Assembly (NCBI GenBank): GCA_958510825.1
Contig: OY294049.1
Span: 558,001 to 622,000, forward strand
DNA length: 64,000 bases
Direction: 5' to 3'
DNA from: Brachypterus glaber
Taxonomy: Eukaryota; Arthropoda; Insecta; Coleoptera; Kateretidae
Below, in pieces: positions 39,957 to 56,143 of this stretch. The notes beneath the pieces are model-generated. The model made no database searches and was not told the origin of the DNA. It saw only the letters and a list, made by a program, of their open reading frames with translations. Each line of letters begins with the position of its first letter. Position 1 is the stretch's first letter. Position numbers and translations under genes: made by a program.

Positions 39957-42642
39957 CCACGGTGCTACTCGACGCCCTGACGGACTGAGCATTCTGGCCT
40001 GGAATGCCGAAGGGCTGCTTAACCGGCGTAGAGAACTGAGTGAGCTGCTTGTTAGATTGAGCATAGACATATGTCTACTCTCAGAAACTCACCTCCGCGA
40101 CTGCGACACAGTAAAATTCCCAAATTACAATGTTTACGTCACCAACCGCCAAGGACCCAAGGGGGGCACCGCCCTCCTTATCAAATCCAATATCCAACAT
40201 CATCCCTTAAACCCCGAAACCACCACTATCCTGGAGCATACGTCTGTCATGGTTCGAACAACTAGGGGCAATATCAAGATAGTCGCAGGGTATTACCCAC
40301 CCTCACGTGTATTCCATGCAAGCGACTACCTCAAAATACTTGATTGCCCCAACCCCACTTTAATAGCGGGAGACCTAAACGCCAAGCACCACGATTGGAA
40401 CTCCCGAGCCATAAATCCATATGGGTCGAATCTAAAAAGACTATCGGAGAATAAAAGCTGGTCAGTGCTTGGCCCCACAGACGTAACCCACTTCCCACGA
40501 AACCTCCAATATGGACCCGATGTCCTGGATATTGCCCTTTACGTAAACATTGTAAATCCCATTTCCATAAAAACCCTTGACGAACTCTCGTCAGACCACA
40601 ACCCCATCCTTATAATCCTTAAAGGGGATATGCAACCTGACATTTACGAACGGACAAAAACGCACTGGCCCACCTTTCAGAGGGCACTATTGGAGAATTT
40701 TGGCAGCGTCAGAAAGGTGAACAACACCGTTGACCTAGATGGCGCTGTCGAACATCTCCAAACCAGTATCACAAACGCCCTCAAAACCGCCAGTACGACT
40801 ACAACCCACTCCATAAAACACCCCTATGACATCCCCCAACATATAAAACTGCTCATCACCGAAAGGAGAAGAGCAAAAAAAATAGCCCAAAGGACAAGAC
40901 TACAGACGGACAAAAATTTATACAATCGTCTCAATAACACCGTCAAAGATGCCTTGAACGAAACACAGAATCAAGTGTGGCAAAATAAGCTCGCTGAGCT
41001 TAATCCGGAGGACGGTTCCGTCTGGAAAATGGCCAGATCCCTAACCAGGAAAAAACCCGATATCCCCCCCCTAAACACCCCTAACGGCACCGCTCATTCA
41101 AACGAGGAAAAGGCTGAAGCCTTTGCCGATTCCCTCTCCAGCCAATTCACCCCTTTCCCACCCGACGATGATCTTTTCGCCCATTTCCAGGAGGTGGACG
41201 AAACCGTGAATCAAGCCCTCGCTAGGGATGACCCTGATCCCTTCGATCCAGCCACTGTCAGCGAAATAAAAACAATTATAAAAAACACCAAAAAACGCAA
41301 AGCCCCTGGATTCGATGGGATCACAAACACCGCCCTAAAGTCCCTCCCCGATAAGATCGTCGTCGCCCTCACATCCTACATAAATTCCTGCCTAAGGTTA
41401 TCCCATTTTCCAGCCCCCTGGAAACTAGCGGAAATAATCCTAATCCCTAAACCCCAAAAAAACCTACACCTACCCTCCAGTTACCGCCCTATAAGCCTCC
41501 TCCCCTCCCTATCGAAAATAGCCGAAAAAGTATTTTCTAATAGGATCCTGGCCCACGCTATACAAAACGAGGTATTGCCCCAAAGCCAATTCGGCTTTAG
41601 AGCGGAACACAGCACCCACGACCTGCTCCTAAGCACAGTGGAAAAAGTAACAGAGGGATTTAACCACAAAGACTTCACGGGGCTCATCCTACTCGACGTG
41701 CAACAAGCGTTCGATAGGGTGTGGCACCCTGGAGTCATTTACAAACTCCTTAAACATAACTTTCCGACCAGAATAGTAAAACTCGTATGGTCATTCCTCA
41801 CGGAAAGAAAATTCAGGGTGAGGATCAAAGACATATTGTCTCTGATCAGGGACATACTCGCAGGCGTAGCTCAGGGCTCGGTACTCGCACCACTAATCTT
41901 CCTCATTTTCTTTTCGGACCTGCCACGGACTCCAAACGTTGACAATGGCCAGTTTGCGGACGACACTTCCTTCGCCGTCACTTCCAGGGACCCGGCACTG
42001 GTCAGAAGGGCGCTTCAGGAACAGCTGGACGCGATGTCTGATTGGTGCGACTTTTGGAGAGTCAAACTAAATCCTACCAAAACCCAATCAATCATATTCA
42101 CACGGCGCAGAAGGTTCAGGATGCCGGAGCCACTGGTCCTGATGGGTGAAATCATACCATGGAGCGAAAATGTAAGGTACCTTGGAATCACTCTCGATAA
42201 GTCCCTGACATGGGAAAGGCACATCAAAAATAACGCCAACAAAGGTAGGGCGCTGGTTAACCAGCTACGCCCCCTACTGTCAGGGCCAACCATGAACCTC
42301 CAAACCAAGGTACTTTGCATTAGACAACTCATCAGACCGGTACTCCTGTACGCCTGTTCCGTCTGGGGTTACGCCGCGCCCAGCTACTTGAAGCGCCTGG
42401 AGGCTGTCCAAAATCTGGCCATGAGAGCGGCGGTTGGAGCACCGTGGTATGTCCGTAACGAAACCCTGAGGAGAGATCTCAATCTGCCCCCGGTGGTCGA
42501 GTACCTCAAAATCATGGCAGTTACCCAACTAAACAGAGCCCTGAACCATCCCAATGAAATGGTAAGAGCAGCCCTTGATTATGTCCCTGACCCGAGACAA
42601 GTCTACAGAAGGCCCAAAATCCTTCTGCAAGATCCCCCCTGA
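39949..42642 (+). CDS. ORF2 (endonuclease / reverse transcriptase) of LINE B1
   Basis: 897 residues from MASHGATRRPDGL; the frame is open a little further left, but this ATG overlaps the ORF1 stop exactly as in family A. Endonuclease motifs: AWNAEGL, SETHL, AGDLNAKH, SSDHNPI. Reverse-transcriptase motifs: SSYRPISLLPSLSKI, SQFGFRAEHSTHD, LLDVQQAFDRVWH, GVAQGSVLAPLIF, QFADDTSF. C-terminus RPVLLYACSVWGY...APWYVRNETLRRDLNLP; no RNase H. Jockey clade by these motifs. Confidence 0.95.
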   Translation: MASHGATRRPDGLSILAWNAEGLLNRRRELSELLVRLSIDICLLSETHLRDCDTVKFPNYNVYVTNRQGPKGGTALLIKSNIQHHPLNPETTTILEHTSVMVRTTRGNIKIVAGYYPPSRVFHASDYLKILDCPNPTLIAGDLNAKHHDWNSRAINPYGSNLKRLSENKSWSVLGPTDVTHFPRNLQYGPDVLDIALYVNIVNPISIKTLDELSSDHNPILIILKGDMQPDIYERTKTHWPTFQRALLENFGSVRKVNNTVDLDGAVEHLQTSITNALKTASTTTTHSIKHPYDIPQHIKLLITERRRAKKIAQRTRLQTDKNLYNRLNNTVKDALNETQNQVWQNKLAELNPEDGSVWKMARSLTRKKPDIPPLNTPNGTAHSNEEKAEAFADSLSSQFTPFPPDDDLFAHFQEVDETVNQALARDDPDPFDPATVSEIKTIIKNTKKRKAPGFDGITNTALKSLPDKIVVALTSYINSCLRLSHFPAPWKLAEIILIPKPQKNLHLPSSYRPISLLPSLSKIAEKVFSNRILAHAIQNEVLPQSQFGFRAEHSTHDLLLSTVEKVTEGFNHKDFTGLILLDVQQAFDRVWHPGVIYKLLKHNFPTRIVKLVWSFLTERKFRVRIKDILSLIRDILAGVAQGSVLAPLIFLIFFSDLPRTPNVDNGQFADDTSFAVTSRDPALVRRALQEQLDAMSDWCDFWRVKLNPTKTQSIIFTRRRRFRMPEPLVLMGEIIPWSENVRYLGITLDKSLTWERHIKNNANKGRALVNQLRPLLSGPTMNLQTKVLCIRQLIRPVLLYACSVWGYAAPSYLKRLEAVQNLAMRAAVGAPWYVRNETLRRDLNLPPVVEYLKIMAVTQLNRALNHPNEMVRAALDYVPDPRQVYRRPKILLQDPP

Positions 42643-43089
42643 ACAATTCTGATCGGAAAGTTATAAGTTAAATCCCTCTGTTAAATCCACAAGCCTCTTT
42701 ATATTATTTAAATATCTTTATTTATATATTTATAACCTATACTTTTAACTCATTTTAAACCGTTTTGTCCCCCATTATTTATTTAATTTATTCAATTTTA
42801 ATTATTTAATATAATTCTATTTTAAACTTCATTTTAATCAATTTTAAATCTGTCAGTTAAATCTTCACTTATCAACCTTTTTATTTATCAACCTTTATGT
42901 TATCACCCGCATTTATTTGTCCTATTATTTATTTTTTTTTTTTTTTGTTTTTCTTTTTTATGTATATATCTCTACATACACTAAATTAAGCTAAACATCC
43001 CACCCTCCCCTTCCCTTATCCCACTTCACTTAGATTAGGCATGTAGAAATAAGTTAAATTATATTATATTGATGTTAAAATTAAAATTA

Positions 43090-43091
<2 letters not shown>

Positions 43092-43127
<36 letters not shown>

Positions 43128-43320
43128 ACTGAAAGACCGTTTTTTGTTGTTGTCGAGTCGGCGACCAAACACGTTCTCCACCAGAAGAAAACCTCCAGAT
43201 TGCCCTATATGGACCTAACACCAAAACATTATACTCAAGAAAAATAAGAGAAATTCAACTAAGGGCAAGAGAGCTAAAGCTCTGACCCGGAGCGCCCCGT
43301 TCAGGACGATGGATGGATGG
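43092..43320 (+). repeat. Internal A35 tract and post-poly(A) tail of LINE B1
   Basis: 35 A's (43092-43126) are followed by 194 bases that include a small hairpin GAGCTAAAGCTC and the terminal GATG repeats. The target duplication starts right after, so the terminal piece is part of the inserted DNA. It may be the true 3' end of the family, or extra sequence picked up by read-through. Confidence 0.6.
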
Positions 43321-43357
43321 CTGCTGGCATTATTTTCAGTTCAACTTCGTTGTGTGA

Positions 43358-43789
<432 letters not shown>

Positions 43790-44531
43790 TTTAGTTGCGT
43801 TTCTTTAGGGTCGTCCAGTCGACAAAATCACAACAAAAAAAACGGTTCTTTTCAGAACCACAAATTGCTTGGTCAGAGAAAAAGATACGTTACCTTTTAT
43901 TTTTCCATTGTTTTGTTTGTTTCGGATATTATTTATTATTACACACAAATAACCTATATGTTATGAATCAATTTTTTTTTTGTGCGACTGTACCTGCTGT
44001 TATGCCTGCCTACTTAAAAGGTCAAATTCGCTAACGAGAAACTATTCGGTTCCAATCAGCCTGGGTATTTTCGGCTTAAGAGCTTAATCTTAGGCAATTA
44101 TGTTAGTAAATATCCACAGGGTTTGGACTTTTAAATGGTAAATCACCCGTAACTTTTAAACGGGACGAGATATAGGCTTCAAATTTGAAATATTTATATC
44201 ACACAACAAAAAGTATAATTTTCAAAAATTTTTTTGTTTCTTTTTTTTTTTCTTTAAAACTGATGAAGTATTTTTTTTTTAATTAATTTTTTGATATTTT
44301 GCACATATAGTTCCGAATCATGAATAAAAACAGTATTATCATTTTATGACTAATTGTTTATCATTTTCTGGTTAAATTTTTCAATATTTATGCACAAGAC
44401 ATTACAACAAAAAAAAAAAAATAAAAAAATGAATAATTTTTAAGATTTTTTTCTTTTCTTAATGAATAGTTAAACATTTGATATTTAAAGCTTACAAGCT
44501 TATCTTATTCCGTTCTAAATAGAATAATAAC

Positions 44532-44903
<372 letters not shown>

Positions 44904-45190
44904 TGTCGAGAGTATATGTAAAAATTCGGATTTATAAAACAGCAAAATCTGCTATCCAATACGAGCGATCGAAAGAAAAACTAATACAAGATACGTCTTT
45001 GTTCTTCTTCTATATCGCGCTGTAAACATTTTCAAAAATTGCGGCGAGGGGCATCAGGTGGGTAAAAATTTTCAACGTTTGATGTAAGATTCTTTTTTCT
45101 CCGAATAAAATTTGTGGCCCTGAAAAGGGCCATTTAATGTCGAACACGACGTCGTAGAATCGGTGCTTGTGCAACAACTTTGGTGACCGT

Positions 45191-45901
45191 TCACTTCTTT
45201 CTCTTGGGAGAGGCGGCTTTTTTGGCCTTCGACGCGGCCGGAGATTTGGCGGTTTTCGGTTTGGGTGCCTTCGGTTTCTTGGTCGGACCGGCCTTGTTTG
45301 ATTTTTTCGCCTTCGACGGAGACTTGGTGGGTTTCGCGGCGGCGGCGGCGGCTGCAGTCTTGGCCACGGGTTTTTTCTCGGCCACGGCCTTTTTTGCCTT
45401 GGCTGCGACTGCGGTCTTTTTCTCGGCCTTCTTCGCTTTGGGTGTTGCAGCTTTCTTGGCGGTCTTCGGTTTGTCGGTGGACGCGGCGGCGGCGGCGCCG
45501 CCACGTTTGGCCGGAGATTTTTTGGCCCTGCTGGCGGTCGTCTTTTTCTCGGCCTTCTTGGCGGCACCACCAGTTGCTGCTGCGGCCAACTTGAACGATC
45601 CGGACGCTCCCTTGCCCTTGGTCTGTACCAAAGCTCCGGAGACGACGGCCGATTTCAGGTACTTCTTGATGAAGGGGGCCACTTTTTCGGCGTCGACTTT
45701 GTAGTTGGAAACCAGGTATTTTTTGATCGCCTGTAATGAGGAACCTCCGCGTTCTTTCAACGCTTTGATCGCGTTGTTTACCATTTCGGAGGTTGGCGGA
45801 TGTGTCGGCTTCGCGCGAGGATTAGGCACTTTCTTCTCCTTCTTCGTGGGTGTCTGGGCCTGAGCAGCAACGGCGGAAGCTTGATTTTCGGTATCGGCCA
45901 T
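45191..45901 (-). CDS. H1: Linker histone H1 (unit 5)
   Basis: 236 aa, same product. Stem-loop at 45116-45131. Confidence 0.98.
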   Translation of the reverse strand: MADTENQASAVAAQAQTPTKKEKKVPNPRAKPTHPPTSEMVNNAIKALKERGGSSLQAIKKYLVSNYKVDAEKVAPFIKKYLKSAVVSGALVQTKGKGASGSFKLAAAATGGAAKKAEKKTTASRAKKSPAKRGGAAAAASTDKPKTAKKAATPKAKKAEKKTAVAAKAKKAVAEKKPVAKTAAAAAAAKPTKSPSKAKKSNKAGPTKKPKAPKPKTAKSPAASKAKKAASPKRKK

Positions 45902-46892
45902 GACAGTGGGTTATTTTTCGGAAAAAAATCTGTCGATCTGGTTACACTCGGCGAGAATGTATATAAATTCTCATTTCGCCAAGTGTTTTGACCGTATCGG
46001 AGCGAACGGACGGGGGACTGAACGAGCGTACTCGACTCTGGCGGCAGGCCCGGCTTCTTTCGTGATGGCACCGCGTTCGCAGGGTCCCGCTCGGGGTCAA
46101 TCTGTGGGAACGGCGGGACTCCAGAGGTGCCGTCCTCGGCCGAGGTGGACGGTGAGGGCTTTCATCTGTCGCCCGGATCGAACGCGGATCGTCTGTTTGA
46201 CCGAGAGCTTTGTCGAAACGCCGTCGAAAGATGGAGTTCCCATAGTTTGAACATCGACGTCCAGCTTTTCGGCGTCGCATCGGCCCGCCAGCACGGAAAT
46301 GCAATTTTCCGGAGGGCGCGGACCGAAAGGCTGAAGTGTCCAGATTGGAAATGTGCGGCCATCATACCGTTGAGGGCGATATTTCAAATGGAAATAGGTG
46401 TCGAGCGCGAGCGTGTCGGCTGAACCGGCAAACGGTTTGCAACACCAGGAGAACGTGGAAATTTCTGCGCCCGGCCCGTAGTCGGTACCGGGACAAATGC
46501 AATGTTATGGGCTAAAGATGACTTCGATTATCAAACTTATTCGAAAGAAAAAAAAACTAAATTTCCACGGGTGCGATCTTCGAGGAGATAGCACTTCTTA
46601 CTTGTCACGTCGCGTCAAAACTTGTGATATCTTGACCTAAAAATAGTCAGTATTGGCGCAATTGAAAAGTTACTGACTTTTTTTTTTATAACTGATCTCT
46701 TGATCCCGGATAAGGTCAGTCGGTCGTTCGCATGAATCGTTTTTTATTTCTAAAGTTCGGGTTTTCCCGAAACATCGCCCTGCGCACTGAATTGTTAAAA
46801 TCGTTAAGTAACGGCCTGCAGCAACTTTCTTTCCGCATTTAATTCGACAGGACGTTTTTTATTCGTTAATGAAAAATATTATTCCGCTTCTA

Positions 46893-46904
46893 TTATTATT
46901 ATTA

Positions 46905-46973
<69 letters not shown>

Positions 46974-47007
46974 GTATCATCATCATCATCATCATCATTG
47001 TTTTTAT

Positions 47008-47045
<38 letters not shown>

Positions 47046-47053
47046 TAATAATA
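46893..47053. repeat. ATT-ATC-AAT triplet block (unit 5)
   Basis: As in unit 1, except that one T is missing at the interruption near 46909, which removes the unit's poly-Leu frame. Confidence 0.92.
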
Positions 47054-47510
47054 ATTATTGTTCGTTATTTTGTAAATCATGATTATTATTTGCAAAACAA
47101 AAAAGTTAAAGTCCTACCATATTTGATTCAGGGAAACCGACTTTTAATAGAATTTTCGGAAAGATCGGTAATTTTAATAAAATTAATCGATTTTTTTTTT
47201 TTTACTGTCGATCTTTTCACTATCGATTCTTTTTTTTTCTTTGAATCGATCTTATAGAATCGCAAAAATTCGGTAAAATCTTTTTTTTTAATTTTTCTTT
47301 TCTACGCCCAAATTTCTAGAGATTGGTTTGTACTGTACAATTATTAAAAATTAAAAAAAAATCGTAAAAAGTCCAAACGATTTGCAAAAAAAAAAATTAA
47401 TATTGGTATATGGTAGACTGATGATGACTGGGTAAATGCTTTTTTTTTTTTACAAAAATTGTGGTTCTGAAAAGAACCGTTTTATGATTTATCAGCAGAC
47501 ACAGCACAGC

Positions 47511-47882
47511 TTATTTCGAGCTGGTGTATTTGGTCACGGCTTTCGTGCCTTCGCTGACGGCGTGCTTGGCCAATTCACCGGGCAACAAAAGACGCACCGC
47601 AGTCTGGATTTCCCTACTGGTGATGGTCGATCTTTTGTTGTAGTGAGCCAAACGGGAAGCTTCGGCGGCGATTCTCTCGAAGATGTCGTTGACGAAGCTG
47701 TTCATGATGCTCATGGCTTTGCTCGAGATACCGGTGTCGGGATGTACTTGTTTCAACACTTTGTAAATGTAGATTGCGTACGATTCCTTCCTCCTCTTCT
47801 TCTTTTTCTTGTCATTTTTGGAGATGTTTTTCTGGGCTTTTCCGGCCTTTTTGGCGGCCTTTCCGCTAGTCTTCGGTGGCAT
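47511..47882 (-). CDS. H2B: Histone H2B (unit 5)
   Basis: 123 aa from MPPKTSG. Stem-loop at 47463-47478. Intact divergent promoter shared with the H2A of unit 6. Confidence 0.98.
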   Translation of the reverse strand: MPPKTSGKAAKKAGKAQKNISKNDKKKKKRRKESYAIYIYKVLKQVHPDTGISSKAMSIMNSFVNDIFERIAAEASRLAHYNKRSTITSREIQTAVRLLLPGELAKHAVSEGTKAVTKYTSSK

Positions 47883-48470
<588 letters not shown>

Positions 48471-48604
48471 ACTGTTGGAGAATCATCATCAAAAAAAAAA
48501 ACACACAACAGCATAGAACGGCCCTTCTCAGGGCCACAATTTGTTTACTGTATAAAAAGAATTTACTGCTTCCGTAGTGTGTTGTTCAAGTGTAGTAGGT
48601 ATAT

Positions 48605-48915
48605 GCCGTACATACGGTACACTTAGTGTGTGAGTGATGTCACGAATATCGGTGACGTACGTCCACTCGGTAGTGTTTGATTTGGACTGTTTACCGTAAC
48701 ACACGGTAATTACTGTTTGTCTGCCACCGTACATACGGTGTTTGTTGTGCACAAAGATATAGTATTCACGGTACTTGGTTTTATGGATATTTACCGTACA
48801 CACGGCACTTGGTAGTGTTCACCGTACACACGGTGAGGTGATTAGTGTCTAACACCGTACGTACGTCAGTACGGTGTTTTTTCACGAATATAGTGTTCAC
48901 CGTACACACGGTACT
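48605..48915. repeat. CCGTAC..ACGG palindrome cluster (unit 6)
   Basis: Same arrangement as in unit 1. Confidence 0.8.
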
Positions 48916-49420
48916 TTTTTTTGTGTTTGTAAGTGCTTGCCAGAAGTGATTGATAAGAAGTCACAAGCAAGTCCAAACGAGCCGAATAGGTGCCGCCTCC
49001 TCTTCGAGGTGAGTCTTAGATATAAGGATGCACGTCGAACGAACTGGTATCTAGAAGAACTAAAAAAAAAAATACCGCCGCCAACAAAATAGTGCTTTCC
49101 CCTGTTAAATCAAAAACGAAAACTTTGTTTTTTTTTAAAAAAAGCCTACAACTTTGGATAATCAATCAACCTATGTTCAAAATTTCAAGTCTTTAGCCCG
49201 AAGCGTTCTTGAGTTCTCGTGGTCACAAATTTCCCGGACACACAGACAGACAGAATTTTTTTGTAATTTTACGGAAATCATATTTTTTTGGATATAAAAA
49301 CTCCGGAAACGTAAAAAAAAGCGTTAAATTTTTTTTTCGAAATTGATCGGCAGTCGACCTGTTAAGACATCTCCTTTCGTTCTTCTTCAATTACAATCCA
49401 ACTCGAAATTTGAAGAAAAA

Positions 49421-49451
<31 letters not shown>

Positions 49452-49608
49452 GTTTGGACTTTTTCGTTCCAAACGAAAATTGATAGAAAAAAAAAATTGA
49501 AAAAAAAAATTCGAAAAAATTTTTTTTTAAACCATCGATTATTATTGTGCCGCACCCCAAATCGGACCCGCGGAATCCGCGACTTTTTTTTGACTTTCTG
49601 ATTTTTAC

Positions 49609-49728
49609 GGCAACGACCATACCACTTTGAGAATGCCAGTTCTCGTCCGATCACTGAAGCCAAGCAAAGTCGGGCGCGGTTAGTACTTGGATGGGTGACC
49701 GCTTGGGAACACCGCGTGCCGTTGCCCC
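49609..49728 (+). rRNA. 5S: 5S ribosomal RNA (unit 6)
   Basis: Same sequence as unit 1, T-run terminator at 49729. Confidence 0.95.
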
Positions 49729-50050
49729 TTTTTTGTTTTCGTTTGGACGTTTTTTTTTTTGCGAAGATTCTTGCATTACAGCCGGTCAGAGCATGCATCA
49801 TCCCCTGATTTGGAATTCCCTCTAATCGGATTTTAATTCTCGCATTTCTCGATTTATCCATATTACGTAGGTACTGATGTAAAATGTCAACAGAGGTAGG
49901 TACATACACTCGTACACATTTATTTTATTTTATACGGCTGAAATTAAACAAAACATTGGGCAAGGGTAAATTCCTTTTCTCTGATGAGAGAACTTGTGGT
50001 TCTGAAAAGAACCGTTTTTCTTTGTGTTTTCGTTTTTGTCAACGTTGGTT

Positions 50051-51008
<958 letters not shown>

Positions 51009-51750
51009 TTTAGTTGCGTTTCTTTAGGGTCGTCCAGTCGACAAAATCACAACAAAAAAAACGGTTCTTTTCAGAACCACAAATTGCTTGGTCAGAGAAA
51101 AAGATACGTTACCTTTTATTTTTCCATTGTTTTGTTTGTTTCGGATATTATTTATTATTACACACAAATAACCTATATGTTATGAATCAATTTTTTTTTT
51201 GTGCGACTGTACCTGCTGTTATGCCTGCCTACTTAAAAGGTCAAATTCGCTAACGAGAAACTATTCGGTTCCAATCAGCCTGGGTATTTTCGGCTTAAGA
51301 GCTTAATCTTAGGCAATTATGTTAGTAAATATCCACAGGGTTTGGACTTTTAAATGGTAAATCACCCGTAACTTTTAAACGGGACGAGATATAGGCTTCA
51401 AATTTGAAATATTTATATCACACAACAAAAAGTATAATTTTCAAAAATTTTTTTGTTTCTTTTTTTTTTTCTTTAAAACTGATGAAGTATTTTTTTTTTA
51501 ATTAATTTTTTGATATTTTGCACATATAGTTCCGAATCATGAATAAAAACAGTATTATCATTTTATGACTAATTGTTTATCATTTTCTGGTTAAATTTTT
51601 CAATATTTATGCACAAGACATTACAACAAAAAAAAAAAAATAAAAAAATGAATAATTTTTAAGATTTTTTTCTTTTCTTAATGAATAGTTAAACATTTGA
51701 TATTTAAAGCTTACAAGCTTATCTTATTCCGTTCTAAATAGAATAATAAC

Positions 51751-52131
<381 letters not shown>

Positions 52132-52418
52132 TGTCGAGAGTATATGTAAAAATTCGGATTTATAAAACAGCAAAATCTGCTATCCAATACGAGCGATCGA
52201 AAGAAAAACTAATACAAGATACGTCTTTGTTCTTCTTCTATATCGCGCTGTAAACATTTTCAAAAATTGCGGCGAGGGGCATCAGGTGGGTAAAAATTTT
52301 CAACGTTTGATGTAAGATTCTTTTTTCTCCGAATAAAATTTGTGGCCCTGAAAAGGGCCATTTAATGTCGAACACGACGTCGTAGAATCGGTGCTTGTGC
52401 AACAACTTTGGTGACCGT

Positions 52419-53129
52419 TCACTTCTTTCTCTTGGGAGAGGCGGCTTTTTTGGCCTTCGACGCGGCCGGAGATTTGGCGGTTTTCGGTTTGGGTGCCTTC
52501 GGTTTCTTGGTCGGACCGGCCTTGTTTGATTTTTTCGCCTTCGACGGAGACTTGGTGGGTTTCGCGGCGGCGGCGGCGGCTGCAGTCTTGGCCACGGGTT
52601 TTTTCTCGGCCACGGCCTTTTTTGCCTTGGCTGCGACTGCGGTCTTTTTCTCGGCCTTCTTCGCTTTGGGTGTTGCAGCTTTCTTGGCGGTCTTCGGTTT
52701 GTCGGTGGACGCGGCGGCGGCGGCGCCGCCACGTTTGGCCGGAGATTTTTTGGCCCTGCTGGCGGTCGTCTTTTTCTCGGCCTTCTTGGCGGCACCACCA
52801 GTTGCTGCTGCGGCCAACTTGAACGATCCGGACGCTCCCTTGCCCTTGGTCTGTACCAAAGCTCCGGAGACGACGGCCGATTTCAGGTACTTCTTGATGA
52901 AGGGGGCCACTTTTTCGGCGTCGACTTTGTAGTTGGAAACCAGGTATTTTTTGATCGCCTGTAATGAGGAACCTCCGCGTTCTTTCAACGCTTTGATCGC
53001 GTTGTTTACCATTTCGGAGGTTGGCGGATGTGTCGGCTTCGCGCGAGGATTAGGCACTTTCTTCTCCTTCTTCGTGGGTGTCTGGGCCTGAGCAGCAACG
53101 GCGGAAGCTTGATTTTCGGTATCGGCCAT
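52419..53129 (-). CDS. H1: Linker histone H1 (unit 6)
   Basis: 236 aa, same product. Stem-loop at 52344-52359. Confidence 0.98.
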   Translation of the reverse strand: MADTENQASAVAAQAQTPTKKEKKVPNPRAKPTHPPTSEMVNNAIKALKERGGSSLQAIKKYLVSNYKVDAEKVAPFIKKYLKSAVVSGALVQTKGKGASGSFKLAAAATGGAAKKAEKKTTASRAKKSPAKRGGAAAAASTDKPKTAKKAATPKAKKAEKKTAVAAKAKKAVAEKKPVAKTAAAAAAAKPTKSPSKAKKSNKAGPTKKPKAPKPKTAKSPAASKAKKAASPKRKK

Positions 53130-54118
53130 GACAGTGGGTTATTTTTCGGAAAAAAATCTGTCGATCTGGTTACACTCGGCGAGAATGTATATAAATTCTC
53201 ATTTCGCCAAGTGTTTTGACCGTATCGGAGCGAACGGACGGGGGACTGAACGAGCGTACTCGACTCTGGCGGCAGGCCCGGCTTCTTTCGTGATGGCACC
53301 GCGTTCGCAGGGTCCCGCTCGGGGTCAATCTGTGGGAACGGCGGGACTCCAGAGGTGCCGTCCTCGGCCGAGGTGGACGGTGAGGGCTTTCATCTGTCGC
53401 CCGGATCGAACGCGGATCGTCTGTTTGACCGAGAGCTTTGTCGAAACGCCGTCGAAAGATGGAGTTCCCATAGTTTGAACATCGACGTCCAGCTTTTCGG
53501 CGTCGCATCGGCCCGCCAGCACGGAAATGCAATTTTCCGGAGGGCGCGGACCGAAAGGCTGAAGTGTCCAGATTGGAAATGTGCGGCCATCATACCGTTG
53601 AGGGCGATATTTCAAATGGAAATAGGTGTCGAGCGCGAGCGTGTCGGCTGAACCGGCAAACGGTTTGCAACACCAGGAGAACGTGGAAATTTCTGCGCCC
53701 GGCCCGTAGTCGGTACCGGGACAAATGCAATGTTATGGGCTAAAGATGACTTCGATTATCAAACTTATTCGAAAGAAAAAAAAACTAAATTTCCACGGGT
53801 GCGATCTTCGAGGAGATAGCACTTCTTACTTGTCACGTCGCGTCAAAACTTGTGATATCTTGACCTAAAAATAGTCAGTATTGGCGCAATTGAAAAGTTA
53901 CTGACTTTTTTTTTTATAACTGATCTCTTGATCCCGGATAAGGTCAGTCGGTCGTTCGCATGAATCGTTTTTTATTTCTAAAGTTCGGGTTTTCCCGAAA
54001 CATCGCCCTGCGCACTGAATTGTTAAAATCGGTTAAGTAACGGCCTGCAGCAACTTTCTTTCCGCATTTAATTCGACAGGACGTTTTTTATTCGTTAATG
54101 AAAAATATTATTCCGCTT

Positions 54119-54136
54119 CTATTATTATTATTATTA

Positions 54137-54201
<65 letters not shown>

Positions 54202-54235
54202 GTATCATCATCATCATCATCATCATTGTTTTTAT

Positions 54236-54273
<38 letters not shown>

Positions 54274-54284
54274 TAATAATAATT
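54119..54284. repeat. ATT-ATC-AAT triplet block (unit 6)
   Basis: As in unit 1. Confidence 0.93.
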
Positions 54285-54738
54285 ATTGTTCGTTATTTTG
54301 TAAATCATGATTATTATTTGCAAAACAAAAAAGTTAAAGTCCTACCATATTTGATTCAGGGAAACCGACTTTTAATAGAATTTTCGGAAAGATCGGTAAT
54401 TTTAATAAAATTAATCGATTTTTTTTTTTTTACTGTCGATCTTTTCACTATCGATTCTTTTTTTTTCTTTGAATCGATCTTATAGAATCGCAAAAATTCG
54501 GTAAAATCTTTTTTTTTAATTTTTCTTTTCTACGCCCAAATTTCTAGAGATTGGTTTGTACTGTACAATTATTAAAAATTAAAAAAAAATCGTAAAAAGT
54601 CCAAACGATTTGCAAAAAAAAAAATTAATATTGGTATATGGTAGACTGATGATGACTGGGTAAATGCTTTTTTTTTTTTACAAAAATTGTGGTTCTGAAA
54701 AGAACCGTTTTATGATTTATCAGCAGACACAGCACAGC

Positions 54739-55110
54739 TTATTTCGAGCTGGTGTATTTGGTCACGGCTTTCGTGCCTTCGCTGACGGCGTGCTTGGCCA
54801 ATTCACCGGGCAACAAAAGACGCACCGCAGTCTGGATTTCCCTACTGGTGATGGTCGATCTTTTGTTGTAGTGAGCCAAACGGGAAGCTTCGGCGGCGAT
54901 TCTCTCGAAGATGTCGTTGACGAAGCTGTTCATGATGCTCATGGCTTTGCTCGAGATACCGGTGTCGGGATGTACTTGTTTCAACACTTTGTAAATGTAG
55001 ATTGCGTACGATTCCTTCCTCCTCTTCTTCTTTTTCTTGTCATTTTTGGAGATGTTTTTCTGGGCTTTTCCGGCCTTTTTGGCGGCCTTTCCGCTAGTCT
55101 TCGGTGGCAT
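54739..55110 (-). CDS. H2B: Histone H2B (unit 6)
   Basis: 123 aa from MPPKTSG. Stem-loop at 54691-54706. Intact divergent promoter shared with the H2A of unit 7. Confidence 0.98.
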   Translation of the reverse strand: MPPKTSGKAAKKAGKAQKNISKNDKKKKKRRKESYAIYIYKVLKQVHPDTGISSKAMSIMNSFVNDIFERIAAEASRLAHYNKRSTITSREIQTAVRLLLPGELAKHAVSEGTKAVTKYTSSK

Positions 55111-55698
<588 letters not shown>

Positions 55699-55832
55699 AC
55701 TGTTGGAGAATCATCATCAAAAAAAAAAACACACAACAGCATAGAACGGCCCTTCTCAGGGCCACAATTTGTTTACTGTATAAAAAGAATTTACTGCTTC
55801 CGTAGTGTGTTGTTCAAGTGTAGTAGGTATAT

Positions 55833-56143
55833 GCCGTACATACGGTACACTTAGTGTGTGAGTGATGTCACGAATATCGGTGACGTACGTCCACTCGGTA
55901 GTGTTTGATTTGGACTGTTTACCGTAACACACGGTAATTACTGTTTGTCTGCCACCGTACATACGGTGTTTGTTGTGCACAAAGATATAGTATTCACGGT
56001 ACTTGGTTTTATGGATATTTACCGTACACACGGCACTTGGTAGTGTTCACCGTACACACGGTGAGGTGATTAGTGTCTAACACCGTACGTACGTCAGTAC
56101 GGTGTTTTTTCACGAATATAGTGTTCACCGTACACACGGTACT
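55833..56143. repeat. CCGTAC..ACGG palindrome cluster (unit 7)
   Basis: Same arrangement as in unit 1. Confidence 0.8.

Larger units (their letters stand above)
37544..43320 (+). mobile_element. Family B Jockey-clade LINE, full length (copy B1) in H3 cap region
   Basis: 5,777 bases, flanked by a 10-base target duplication CTGCTGGCAT (37534-37543 and 43321-43330). It has a 733-base 5' UTR, ORF1, overlapping ORF2, and a 678-base 3' UTR with an internal A-run (43092-43126) followed by 194 more bases and a GATGGATGGATGG end. Sense to H3. Both ORFs are open. Confidence 0.95.
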
